64,000 bases of DNA from the NCBI GenBank assembly GCA_945910005.1, contig OX246746.1, forward strand, positions 23,859,681 to 23,923,680, given 5' to 3'. The position numbers and the translations under genes are program-made. This DNA comes from Isoperla grammatica (lineage: Eukaryota > Arthropoda > Insecta > Plecoptera > Perlodidae). Of the stretch, positions 28,635 through 40,300 are shown piece after piece. Each line of letters begins with the position of its first letter. The stretch's first letter is position 1. The notes under the pieces were generated by a model, which worked only from the letters and a program-made list of their open reading frames with translations, was not told the origin of the DNA and ran no database searches.

Positions 28635-31600
28635 CTATGCCAACAATTGACCTATTTGGTCATCATGCGTTTTCGCGTTTCCCAGTAGAGATAGGATTCT
28701 TTTTCTGCCTCCGCCATATCTTTTGGCATTGCATCTCTTATATATCTTGGAGTGCTGGGCATCTACGTAAGTGCTCCCTGGTATGCTGTTCTGTTTACGG
28801 CATAGTTGTACATAGTGTCTGTTGTACATAGTGTGCATGTGCTGAAGTCGGTTATCCCTAGTTTATGCAGGTGTGAAGCTAGCAGATCATGACCGGTTTC
28901 CAGTCTGAATTGCGCCGTCTCAGTCTGCCGATTTCTCCATTTCACTTTTCTTGTGACTGCTCCTTGCCACTGCCTGCCTTTGCTTGTCTTCTCCCATACC
29001 TTTTTGATATTGTTGTTAACTGCCGCATTCACATGAGACTTGACGGCATTGTAGGATAGGGGCTTCTTGTCCTGCTTCATCCTGCTCCCCTCTTTCGCGA
29101 GTCTGTCTACTTCCTCGTTCCCATGAATGTTACAGTGTGCAGGCAGTCAGGCACCCACTGTAAGGTTACCTTTTTTCCGGTTTTCCGCCAAACTAGTAGT
29201 CTTTTACACTCCAGTGTCTCAATGTCTCTTTCTACCTTACTCACAATGGCTTGTATGGCCGCTTTGGAGTCTGAGAGAATGACAGCTTTAGATATTTGCT
29301 GTTCCTTTATTTTAATAAGTGCTAATTTGATTGCCTTGATTTCTCCATCATAATTGCTTCCATTACGTCCTGCTGGCATTACTTGCTGGAATACATTATA
29401 GAAATACCTTATACTTATAAAAATATACCATTCCGATTGTGTAACAACCATATTCCTTTTACATCATCCTTCTGTTTTTTTTTTTTTAAATATAGAGCTG
29501 ATTAGAATTATGAACCAAGAGATAAGATATATCTAAGAAAACACTTACGCACACTATGTGCCTTAACTGAGTAATAGAATAGGCTAGAATGCAAGCAATA
29601 CTCTCTATGCATTTCATCCTACGTTAACGGCAAACAATAGGCTCTCTATAAAAACAGCTAGGCCTACCGGTATGTACACTATAAAGATTAAAGAACGCTA
29701 CAGAATATTAAATAACGTGAAACATGCCCGAATTGTAGTTTCGTAATGAACTCAAAACTAGATAAAAAAATTACAGATATTTGAATCAATGGTTGTTATT
29801 GGTAATCTAAAGTAATTACAATTAAGTTCTTGATTACTCGGTAACAATAAAAATATTTGAAACTTATTTAATTAAGTGTTTTATTTTCAAGTACAAAACC
29901 ACAATTTAGGCATTTATCACTTTTATTTTAATATTGTTTAGGCATAGGCCTAGGGCCTATCGTTCTCAAGATATTACAAAACCAGTAAATTTCACGCTGT
30001 TTTTATGGTGAGACTATTCTTTCGTCTTAATCGTACAGTTATCCATCTTTCAGAGTAGGGTAATGAATCTCTTTTGTGAGTTATAAACTGATAGTTCCGC
30101 TTGTTCACACAATCACATGCATACACAGATCATTTACTAGTAATAATTGAGTCAACAGCTAATAAACAACGGTTAAGGCCCGGTATTACAACGTCCGGCT
30201 AAATATTCAGACCACCGCTAACTTGTTTTCTCCATGGCAACCACCAATCAGAAGCATGGTTTCAAAGAAGAAAACAAGTTAGCGGTGGTATAAAACATTT
30301 AACCAGTCGTTGTTATACCGGGCCTAAATATATTAAATTAAAATAAAAAAATAAAATCAGAACTTACCCCTTAGAAGGCACTCAACATGTGTGCCTCCCA
30401 CTTATTCATTATACATGCTGCCGAGTGCTGTGTTGTAGCCACTGGCTGAGCCTGGGTTCTAACACGATCACTCCAGCACATTTTTTCACATACATGTACG
30501 CGTATCACCATCTAGTCAATATATTTGTCTATAAGAAGCAAAAAAGTGTCAATCTAATGTTACCACCTACCCTGCGGAACCCCGATTTCTGTCTGTTAAA
30601 ATTACATTAAAATACTTCAAAAATAATCTCAAAGAAAACCATAATAGGCCTACATCATCTCCTAGAAAATTTAGTGATTTATTTCTTATGAAAGTTTCTT
30701 TGTTCCAATCAATATTTCTGGTTTTTAAATGTTTAACACATCCGCATCAGTTGCCTGATTCGGCTGGCCGCCCCCGGAAACCACGCACTTTTAGCGCGCG
30801 CCAAGGTTTACACGAATACGTCTTCATTGTCACTTTCGTCAATTTCCATACCAATATCCACATCGCAATCACTGTCACTGATAATAGTAGACCTAGCAGT
30901 TTTACTAGCGGGTACACGCACATTCGTATCGCTAGGCGTACGCCTACACGCGAGGCCTAGGCCTAGTGTCACTGTCATTGTCCATTTCACAATCGCTCTC
31001 ACTCTCATTTGAAACCACAATATTTTGTAAGTTTGGGTTGTAAACACCTTGTCCATCACTGTCACTAAAATCAGATCCTAGAACGTCTAAAATCTGTCTA
31101 ATGTCACTTTCTTTGCCCCGAAAACAACGACTGCTTCCCGGCCCGAGTCCATCTTGGCAAATTTGACAGCTGATCTAAGTTTCGGATCGAGATGAGCGCA
31201 GATAAAATCGATTTTAAGAACAAACAAAAGCCGACAGAGTTCAAGAAATGCACACTAGAATCGCCACTAGCTTGAGCAAGAGATTGCAGGAATTAGTTCC
31301 GATATCGTACGCTAGATAGCACCACTATACATGTTCAAAGTGAAGCGCGCGCATGTGCGTACCAGTCCGCTTCTGGTTACCGTGGCCAGTTTCGTATAAG
31401 CGTACCAGTCCGCTTACCGATGCGAATGGGTTAAAATAAGTTACATAGGCCTACATTAAATTGTGAAGGGTGTGCTGCAACACCACATAATGAAAGTTAA
31501 ATAAGAACATTTGATAAATGGAAATATTAATATTTTTTGGAACAAGGAAACATTCATATAAGAAGGAGCACTAAATTCAGAACGGGATGACATTATGGTT

Positions 31601-34254
31601 TACTTTTTGATAATTTTAAAGGATTTTAAAGCTATTTCAATCGCAGCAACGGAGGTTTTTACAACATGGTGGACATACAACCTTAACAGGGAAGGATACC
31701 TCTACGTCAAAAACCGCACAAAATTTTCATTTTAAAATTATATCACAAGAATGGGCTTCGAAATCGAAAATCTGAATCAACAGCGCACTGTGGTTTAGTA
31801 AACCCTACACATTGAATGCTCTAAGTCGTGACTTAAATCATAATCAGTATTTTTTTTATAAATAATCAATTTAATTACTAATTATCAAATTATAATCAAA
31901 ATACTACGCTAATGGTTATAATATTTTATTCAATCTGTAGGGCTTACCAAAGCAAAGTTCGCTGCTGATTTAGATTTTCGATTTCTTGTTGCAATCTTGA
32001 GATATGATTTAAAAATTAACATTTTCTGCGGTTTGTGACGTAGAGACTACCCTTTGCCCTTAACGGACAAGGTTAAGGCACAGGAAGCGCACACAGATTC
32101 TGTTTATCGTACAAAACGTGGGTGGGAAATAATGTTTGGCGTCGAACTATGCATTCCCGTAACATGAAGAACGTACATACCGCACTTGTCAAAGAAATGA
32201 TCGCGAAGCTGTACAGTCCAGATGCATCCATGTCTGTGGATATACTGAATCAGTCTACATTGAGAACACTGAAAAAACTCAGTTGCAGGTGGGTACATGT
32301 AATAGCATACTTGAATGGTGCTGCAGGGCGATTCTCTAAGATATGCGGTAAATTTAACTTTAACGACGCTTGTGTTAAACCTACCACACGATAAGCTACC
32401 GCGCGATTCCCAACTACCATTTCATAACGTTCGATAACCGTATCGAAAGGACGTAGCCGTTGCAGCAGAGCAGCGCCTGTTATTTATTAGTTTGTGTATG
32501 TTTTCGAGACGGCTGTGTACACTATAGAAAGTTAACCAATAACAACGCGTGAATAAATGGAATGTTTGCCATTAGGTTTGTTTCATTTAGGGACACCTTC
32601 TGCACTTTTTGCAATTATTGCAGCATTAGATTACCGGTAGTTTGATTTACCATCACCTTTTGTACTTTTTGGCTTTTGCCATATATCCCATGAAATAACA
32701 TGGAGTGAGTGCAAAAAGTACAAAAGGTGTAACCAAATCAAACGAGCCTAGTGCTTGAACTTAGAACTAGGCCTAAATAACCTAGGGTTCTAGGCCTACT
32801 CTAAGTGACGGGATGGCAAGGCCAAACTACAAAAGTAGGGTTATGATGAGCTAGACTTTTGTTACTAAACTACAAATTATATTTCCTTACTTACATCTAT
32901 TTTTAAATATAAATATCGTATATTTGTATCGATACACGAAACAAATTTCTATAATTAATTATTTTAAAAGCTGAAGTGAACATGAGACGGCTTGAAAAGT
33001 CCGCCATGTTTTCTTATCGCACGTCTAAAGGCAGAGGTATGGAGCGCGCTACTTTTAACGTAGGTTGTAACGGTCTTTGTCGATAAAACATAGTAGAGAA
33101 TCGGTAACTCGATGCGGTATGGCTCGTAACGTTCAAAACGGGCGTTAAATTTACCATGGACCTTAGAGAATCGCTCTGCTGGTGTCTTGTAACCAGGGTT
33201 GTTAAATTTAAAAACTAAAAGTACGGTTTTATATGTCAAGAGTTTTTGTCAGTTTTAATGTTTTGATATTATTTTCGGTACGGCATGTGCCCAAAATGTA
33301 TTACAATTTGGAGTTCACTTTTCATGAGATAGACTAGCCTAAATAACGATTCCTGGTATCATTTTTAAGTACAAATAATTACTAATAACTAAGCCATATT
33401 GCAATTTGTAATGTGCAGACATGTGCAAGAACACAACAGAATGTTCCACCTTAGTAGTTGGTGAACAATTATCAAGCAGTGTCACAGAGCTTGGGTAGTG
33501 GCTATTGGGAGAACGACACCGTCATAGAATGCATAAATCTGATCACATATTTCATGTTATTACACCTCATAATTCAAAAGCAATGTAGGGTATGCATGTT
33601 GAAAAAAAATATTTAAACTTCTGTTATTGTCTTTTTAATTACAACACACAACATACACAAAGTGTTTGGTCGCTCACTCCCTCCCTACAACTACGTCATG
33701 CCAATACCAATAAGCTGAGCTTGCTACGCTATGTCGATAATGGTGTAATGGGGATAAACTTTTACTCACAGTGGCTCGGTCGACCCGTTGAAATAAAGTT
33801 GTAGCAGAACTCAACTTGAATCGTGAAAAACTCGGCCATCGATTCGACTTCCGAGTACTCCCTTATCCCTACAATTCTATTTTTAATTTACAATACATTA
33901 CGATAACTCTTGTAACTTTTATACTTGCAGACTCACCTTCCCGGATACGTTAACGGTGCCGACGAATTGAAGAAACAGGGTATCAACGAAATAGTATGCG
34001 TTTCTGTGAACGATCCGTTTGTGATGGAAGCCTGGGGTAAGGAGCACAAGGTTCAGGGAAAAGTGCGCATGCTTGCCGACCCGCAAGCTACGTTCACCAA
34101 AGCACTTGAGCTGCAAACAGATCTGCCACCGCTGGGAGGAATTCGATCCAAACGTTACTCGATGGTGCTCGAGGATGGTGTTGTGAAGTCTTTGAATGTC
34201 GAGCCTGATGGTACTGGACTGTCCTGCTCGCTTGCAGATAAGGTTAAGGTTTAA
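25511..34254 (+). CDS. PRDX5: Peroxiredoxin-5 (atypical 2-Cys thiol peroxidase), complete 3-exon gene
   Basis: Thioredoxin-dependent peroxidase that reduces H2O2, alkyl hydroperoxides and peroxynitrite. Exons 25511-25627, 25732-25866 and 33931-34254 join at phase 0 with GT-AG borders, giving 191 residues. The peroxidatic Cys is residue 82 in the P-x3-T-x2-C motif (PGAFTPGC). The resolving-type Cys is residue 183 in GLSCSL, and the conserved Arg lies in RSKRYSM. The first ATG follows an in-frame TAA at 25508 and opens a 35-residue leader with no acidic residues, containing RRALHIS, as expected for mitochondrial import. A second ATG (residue 36) starts just where the short animal form begins. 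The protein ends in KVKV, so the SQL-type peroxisomal signal known from mammalian PRDX5 is absent. Intron 2 (8,064 bp) is loaded with mobile-element debris. Identification is by recognition of the family sequence. Confidence 0.97.
25732..25866 (+). CDS. PRDX5: PRDX5 exon 2 (peroxidatic cysteine)
   Basis: It codes 45 residues, VGDKVPNIDLFEG through TPGCSR, including peroxidatic Cys82. The acceptor is ttaatag|GTC and the donor is AGG|gttagt, both phase 0. Confidence 0.96.
25868..26375. repeat. AGGCCTA-rich block in PRDX5 intron 2
   Basis: Dense, irregular clusters of taggcctaggcct and its variants (around 25876, 25992, 26054, 26095, 26228, 26346). Each word is self-complementary, so both strands look alike. 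Confidence 0.85.
27250..27730 (+). pseudogene. Non-LTR retrotransposon RT 3' fragment
   Basis: An uninterrupted frame contains SQRDLGVITDSKLLFKKHVD, then SMLGIIYRF, LRAYYTGCIVRIIEYCSPIW and a C-terminal tail. DLGV-D plus the YCSPIWA block is typical of jockey/CR1/I-type reverse transcriptases after the catalytic core. It lacks all upstream RT motifs, so it is a 5'-truncated copy in PRDX5 intron 2. Confidence 0.85.
28468..28632 (+). repeat. (CTT)n microsatellite
   Basis: About 165 bp of CTT/TTC triplets with few interruptions. Open frames reading poly-Ser or poly-Leu are artefacts. Confidence 0.98.
28760..29390 (-). pseudogene. Retrotransposon RNase H domain and C-terminal region, frameshifted
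   Basis: The minus strand encodes SNYDGEIKAIKLAL, AVILSDSKAAIQAI and TLQWVP, the three acidic RNase H blocks. A frameshift near 29125 moves the HGNE-DxLAKEG block to another frame. Downstream, FRLETGHDLLASHLHKLG and STCTLC match the Cys-containing tail of I/R1-like non-LTR elements. No RT is adjacent and the orientation is opposite to the 27250 fragment, so it is a separate insertion. Confidence 0.85.
29460..30170. other. PRDX5 intron 2, no gene seen
   Basis: AT-rich intronic sequence. Confidence 0.4.
30177..30325. mobile_element. Palindromic MITE (ggcccggtat family), about 148 bp
   Basis: ggcccggtattacaacg is inverted as cgttgttataccgggcc. Inner arms accgctaacttgtttt / aaaacaagttagcggt are exact. 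Same termini as 10009-10169. Confidence 0.8.
30326..31680. other. PRDX5 intron 2, no gene seen
   Basis: Nothing recognised. 30800-31070 has a minus-strand open frame rich in Asp/Ser, but without splice or homology support. Confidence 0.35.
31687..32059. mobile_element. TTAA-flanked palindromic MITE, intact copy
   Basis: Flanked by TTAA (31683-31686 and 32060-32063). Long inverted arms: left has ctctacgtcaaaaaccgc, tgggcttcgaaatcgaaaat and actgtggtttagtaaaccct; right has the diverged complements. The centre attatcaaattataatcaaa is uninterrupted here, but holds 3.9 kb of insertions in the copy at 49366. Confidence 0.85.
32325..33185. repeat. Inverted pair of related repeats
   Basis: gcgattctctaag followed by a ggtaaatttaac block at 32328-32360 recurs inverted at 33148-33178, with weaker similarity on to about 32470 and 33000. 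Either two copies of one repeat or the arms of one element of about 860 bp. Between them, 32580-32750 has smaller inverted words (cacctttTgtactttt / aaaagtacaaaaggtg). Confidence 0.55.
33190..33930. other. PRDX5 intron 2, end; no gene seen
   Basis: AT-rich sequence up to the acceptor of exon 3. Confidence 0.4.
33931..34254 (+). CDS. PRDX5: PRDX5 exon 3 (C-terminal part, stop)
   Basis: It codes 107 residues from THLPGYVNGADELKK to the TAA at 34252. It carries the VSVNDPFV core strand, the conserved Arg region, NVEPDGTGLSCSL with the second Cys, and a tail without a peroxisomal tripeptide. The acceptor is atacttgcag. Confidence 0.97.
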   Translation, partial: THLPGYVNGADELKKQGINEIVCVSVNDPFVMEAWGKEHKVQGKVRMLADPQATFTKALELQTDLPPLGGIRSKRYSMVLEDGVVKSLNVEPDGTGLSCSLADKVKV

Positions 34255-34490
34255 CTGGATCATTCCAACCCTAGTACTGCACTTGTAGTACTTCAGGATC
34301 ATGACCCATAAATATAATGTATTAAACATTATAGAAACGTAACGTTGTGATCCCTACCTAAACCTATGAGAATACTATCAATGGATAATGTACTGTTACT
34401 GGTAAATCGTAAAATATCATGCTTGTTGATCCAGTTACCTTGTAGGCTCTAATATTTCTAATATTTCATCTGAATATGTAGAGATGTTCA

Positions 34491-34496
34491 AATAAA
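34491..34496 (+). terminator. PRDX5: PRDX5 polyadenylation signal
   Basis: AATAAA lies 237 bases after the PRDX5 stop, followed by a T-rich stretch. It is the best 3'-end signal downstream of the last exon. Confidence 0.6.
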
Positions 34497-35895
34497 GGCT
34501 ATATTGCAACAGGTATTGTGTTAAGTTTTTGTTGAATTTAAATTACCTTTCTAACTAGGGATGCACACAATAGTCAATATTCGATATTCAATAAAATGTC
34601 GGTAATCGATAATAAAAATATTAGCAAATTTTTTTTAAAGCATGCTCATAATGCATTATTTTGTTCTTCTCGGGCCTTTGTAGTATTGAAATACGTACTC
34701 AAAGATACCGCTAAAATACTGGCCCTGGGCTCATGTGTGACTACTCTCAACAGTGTCGCATCAGATATGACCAAGGAATGTTGCTACGTTTAAGTAACAT
34801 GATGTCACAGAATGTGAGTAAATTTATTATCGTTCGTTCCATGCAGTCATCTTTTGGGTTATCGATCATTTTTTGTTTATCGTTGTGTTGTGCATACCTA
34901 GTCCTAACCCACAATGCAGTAGTAGGCCTACTGCAGTTGGTATGCAATTTAATAGGCCCAGAGGCAGGTATTTGTAGTGAAAATAAAATAAATGGTTATT
35001 TTGGTTTTTCCTATCGACAAAAGCAGTGAATTAGTGGTGAAAATAATTCAATTTGTTGTGGATTTTTTCCTTTTGGTGTTGTTGGGAATTTTGATCGGGA
35101 TTTCAGGTTACAATAACAATGTAGTTTCGCATTCAGTTCAGAGGCAGGTATTTGTTATAATACAATATTAGTAGTTTCATTTTTCCGTTTCCCTAAATCG
35201 ATGATTCCGTCGCAAAAATAAATGTAAAATTTCGTTTTTAAGTGTTGAATTGTCGTTTTTACGACAAATGCCTGCCTCCGATAATGCCTGTAAGATGAGA
35301 AATAGATAACGATTCCTAGGTGTTAGGCCTACTACTAAACTGGGAGGTACGGTATGCTGTCATAGGTCGTAACTTGTCGCATGAAAACAATTGTGTTTCA
35401 GATCTCCATAGCCTTTCTAGATCAGTAGAGATGAGATTAAAGTTAGCTGTTAGAAGTGGGAGGAAAGGGGGTGTTGAGAAAAGAAACTACCTAAACCATT
35501 GTTGGACTGGAAACCACTCTTTCTCATCATACTTACAATAATTTGAAAAAGGGATACTTGTGAACAGTAAGTCGTCGTCATAGTGATAGACTACTTAAAA
35601 GCAGTTTACAGTCCAAACAAATTCATAAACTTGAATTCAGCTATTCATATTATTATGTATCATAATATTGTCAGTGTAGTAGTACTATGTTCATATCAGC
35701 CAGTTGATTTATTCATATTTGGGTCATTCAGTGGTACCCAGGACTCCAGGCAATCAATGGGAAGAGTGGTCTACATATATCGACATCCTCCATTAAGACA
35801 GAATCTCGTCAGAACATTGGCAGGAGTGGGCTTCGGACTCCCAGACTAGTCGTCACGAGAGACTGCGGCAATAGGTAGGTTCCTGAGAATAGACA

Positions 35896-35945
35896 GCTGG
35901 TTGCTACGGCAACGGTGACGGCTGGTTGCTACGGCAACGGTGACG
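35896..35945. repeat. Perfect 25-bp tandem duplication with X-box-like core
   Basis: Two identical copies (35896-35920, 35921-35945), each with GGTTGCTACGGCAAC, close to the palindromic RFX X-box. Confidence 0.9.
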
Positions 35946-36530
35946 GCCAAATACACCGACCACATTCAATGCACAGCCGGTGGCTTACCCATTTGGCAAC
36001 AAAACATATGCAAAACACTAATGTAGTCTACCAGCTAAAATGCAAGCATTTCTTGCAGAATATGTATTGCTAACCAAGAACTCGGTGTATGTATATGATG
36101 ATTTGATACACAAACAACCACAAGATTCTTAATTTAAATTGCATTACCATCACAAATATATAGGCTAGTGAAATTGAAATTAAGAATTAAATTGACATAA
36201 AGGAACTAGGTATATATTAATTTGAGAGGCATTTGACAATGTTTTGCCTGAGTTGAAAAATAAAGTACCACAGTATTGTAGGAACAGTTGTATTCAAGTT
36301 ATTTAAATATTTGTTAATTTTAACTATATCTAACAATCACATTAAAGCTTTTCAAAACAATTTCGAAGACACAATAATTTGTTGCAGTCTAAGATGCAAC
36401 ATTTTTCATTGCATAAGTTACCTACAAGGCCAGGATCCTTGTTCAATCAGTAGGTAACAATGTTCGTGTGCATAAAACCAGGTAGTGCAACATTGGCTAT
36501 AAGTGTACAAGCTGACACATAAGATACTAA

Positions 36531-36783
36531 TACGACTAATTTTGATTAATTATAATAAACAACGCAATTGTTTCCTGCTAATTTTGAATAATGGTAGATA
36601 AAGCAATGTTAAGATACCATTCCTACTCTTCTAAAAGTGTACTGAATGCACACACACAAGATACGACTAATTTTGATTAATTACAATAAAATACAAGGCA
36701 ATTGTTTACTGCTAATTTTGATTAATGGTAGATAAAGCAATGCTAAGATACCATTCCTACTCTTCTAAAAGTGTACTGAATGC
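36531..36783. repeat. Tandem duplication, period 131 bp
   Basis: tacgactaattttgattaat through ctaaaagtgtactgaatg repeats at 36531 and 36662 with about ten differences. Confidence 0.95.
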
Positions 36784-36964
36784 CAACGTTGCACCTTTAA
36801 AATGAAGATCACTTGGACCAGTGTTTTTGTATATTCGTTGTTTAGGAATTAGTTTACGAATGAAATTTTGTTTGATTGATAATGCCCGAAATGTACATAA
36901 AAAAATTATCAATCATTTTCACATAAAAAGGTCAAACACAAATAAAAAAGTCAAAACACGTAGT

Positions 36965-37341
36965 CTACCACACGGAGCACTTAATCTTCGGGTTCATGGG
37001 TGACCCCACTGGGCATTTGTACACCCGTGCAAAGTCTTTTGAGTTGGAAAGAGTCCCGATAACCCTGAATTTTCCTGGGGAGTGAACGGCAGTCTTCAGC
37101 TTGTTCCGCATCGCTTCGGGTCGCATTGAACCGCACCATACTTGTGCGAAATTGATGAAGAACAATTCCTCGTTTGTTTTGTTCATTCCTGGAAGAGGAT
37201 CGTCCTTGTGGTTTCGTAGCCAGTTCTTGTAAGCCCGGAACGCTTGCTTCACTCCTCCGTTATCTGCGATATTTTCACCTTGTGTACTTATGCCGTCGAT
37301 GTTCATGTTCACGTCATCAACTACGTAGCTGCTATATTGAT
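36965..37341 (-). CDS. M13 peptidase exon p (third zinc ligand, C-terminus)
   Basis: The acceptor is ttcttttcag|ATC. The exon runs to TAG at 36967-36965. It encodes [49 protein letters not shown] and the terminal CSVW. Glu of GENIAD is the third zinc ligand; Asp, His and Arg of the conserved motifs are present. Confidence 0.97.
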
Positions 37342-40300
37342 CTGAAAAGAACAAAGTTTTATTTAATTTAAATGTAAGATGGTTACTTAGGACCAAGGGG
37401 CAGACATTCGAATCCATTTTAATGTATGGATTTTTGTAATAGGGAATGCTCATACGATTTTTTTTGTTAAACCAAGCACCTAACTTAATAGTATGGTATA
37501 CAAAGTATATCAATGAAAGTCCCAACTAATAAATACATTTTTAAATAGGTTTAATATTGGACTTAAAGTCGCGATTATTTGAATTTGGAAGAAACGCCCC
37601 GTGATTGGCTAGAGGCAGTTGTGACGTCAGGGTTTTGTAGCTAGTCGACGGTCCGTGCGGTGAGCCATAGGCGGAGCGCGTACACAAGTACAAAACCCTG
37701 ACGTCACGCGCATCAAGATTGCGCTGGCTCGTTTTTCGCGCACTTTTATGTGAGGTTACTAAATCAATTATTTTGAGGCATAGTCTGATCCGATTTTTTA
37801 AAATTTAAAAAACATTGTTGTTAGATATGCGACGACGTATTTAAAAATCAATTAAAAAAATCGTATGTGCTTGTGCTGCTTGTGCTTTATTTGGCTGTTC
37901 CACTTCCTCCACTAAAAGGATGGTAAAATTTTCCTAATGTAACTAGCCTCATGTCGACCTCCGATTCTTATCTCCCAATAAAAATCAATAGATTCCCGGC
38001 GATCTTTCCTACATTTGTAGAGGCCATTTCGCTTGGTACCGGTACCGATAGTGCACAAGCCTCATTACTCATTAGTAGGGGGCCGTGAAAACGGTTTTAT
38101 TTTAAAGTAAATTTCGGTTTTGAAGTAACAAATTTCGGTGTTATTCAAGAAAAGCTGTATTTTGACGGTTTTATCCATATTCCCTACATTTTCACGCATG
38201 TACCGTTTCATTTACAACTTACACATGGGTGCTTACTGCTTTATCTACGAGAAGTTTGAATATGCATTTATACAGTGTTTCTTGAGACGCTCTATTTTTT
38301 CCAGATTGTCTTTACCGGCAAAAAAAGGAAAAAATGGGTTTATAATTAAAAATCGCTGCTTTATCATCTTTTTCGTCATTAAAAACACGAATAATACGAA
38401 TTTCGGTGATGTTCACAGATTTATACGAATTTTAGTGTTTGGCGGTGATTCAATTTAGACATTTTCGTGTTTAAAATCGATCAATTCATGGTCATCTTGT
38501 GAAATAAAATGCTTCCTACATATTTCGGTGTTATCGTTATTCGCGAAATACACGGACCTCTACTCGTTAGTCATGTCCGCTGTGTACGTAATTTACAGGT
38601 ATCCAATATATGGTTGTGAATTAATTACTAATGGATCTGTTTCAAGTAAATGATAGGAACTATAGAAGTAGAAAATTAAGTAGGTGCTATTGGCCGTACT
38701 CGGCTTGATCAGCATGAGACTCGTTATTCATTGAAAAACTTACATTAAATAAAAGAACGGAGTAGCCTATCAAACCAAAAAATACTTGACTTTGAAACCT
38801 GATGAATAAATACAGTGCTGGCCTAAATAATTAAATATGTGACATTAAGATTGGCCAATGCAAGAGGCCTATAGGTGCAGGATGAATGATTCAAGAACAC
38901 CTTTACCAGGGGGGGGATCCATGTGCTCTAGTTAAGTTATTGGAAATTGCTAATGTAACGTGTCTTATGCAAGTTTATTTTTTCCAGTCAAACATTAGAA
39001 ACGTCTAGTTCTTTGATAATAAATAATCCAGTACAACATGTAAGCCAGAGTCTGTACATTCAAAGTAAAGAGATTAATACTCTTTTTTCATCAGAAACTC
39101 TTGTGTTGAATTTTAATTAGTATCGGTTAATAACTATTTTATTTTAATTGGTGGATTGGCATCATCACTGTAAGATAGTCTAAACACAATAAAAAAAGTA
39201 ATTCTAACGCAGTGTGAAAAGGCAGTCCAACCAGTAAAGACGATAAAAATACGGGCGTTCTTTCCGTTACCCTTTTACACCCAGTAGTTGGGTAAGAATT
39301 ATTAGGGTAGGTATAACATTCAAGAGTGGATTTTATCACATTATATAGGCTACTATTAACTATAGTAGCCCCAACGAAAGGATTCGCATACCGATCTCAG
39401 GTCATTGTCTACTGGCCCTTTCAACTGTGCCAATTGAAAGAAAATCAACAGATATCTGGCATTCTTTCACACATTCATAAATCCATGGTTCGGCTTAGTC
39501 GAGTGCACAGGCGGTTTGGCCACACCCACTTTTACAGGTAACCAATGGAAGGTCTTAAATTATCTCCAACAAACCCGTTTAGATTAGATGGTAGGAAATA
39601 ACGAAGTAGAAAATAAGTTGTCACCTTGGACTCGGGTGTGTCGTAAGCATCAGAAATACTTTTGTTGGGGCAACTTTAATAATTATACATATTGTTCATG
39701 CTACCATAGGATGAAAATGTTTTCAACTTGTCTCATAATTTTTAGATGCATTTGAAAGGTATTGCCTGATTAAAACTAAAAGTGTAGCAAATTGTCAGAA
39801 CTAACTACATTTTAAATAGATAACATGGATTACACCTCTACTTTAACAATATTCAATAATGTGTAGGTCCAATAGTGAACATAGTTCAAATTACAACTGG
39901 CAAAAATGAAGACTTGTTCTAGTAATGATATTCCAACAGTGGCATATGAGAGGTATAGACATTGTTGTTTACGTTTTGCTTACCTATTAAGCATTGGGCT
40001 CGGTCATGGAAGTTTTCAATCGAGTCATCCAACCACCAGCGGTGAAGGTTGCCATTGCGATCAAACAGACGACCCTTGTCATCAAAGCCATGGGTCAGTT
40101 CATGACCTAAACATACCAGACAATTGTAATATGAGTAGGGGCTCATAAAATGCATTTAAACTCTGATGAGGGTTGGATAGTTGTTTAACGGTGCATCAAC
40201 ATCTTGGCTATTTCAGTTTAAACTATAGAAGCTAATTAATTATGTGAAAGCCTGGTTTGCAGGTATTACTCAAACTTTTGATAGTGGTTATTTGCATTTA

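Larger units (their letters stand above)
34515..36964. other. Intergenic region between convergent 3' ends
   Basis: Contains a hAT-like decayed end (tagggatgcacacaa at about 34556), the duplications at 35896 and 36531, and the unrecognised 3' UTR of the M13 gene. I found no convincing minus-strand AATAAA. Confidence 0.45.

Noticed and set aside
28431..28688. Poly-Ser / poly-Leu open frames
   Set aside because: Produced by the (CTT)n microsatellite; no splice or homology support.
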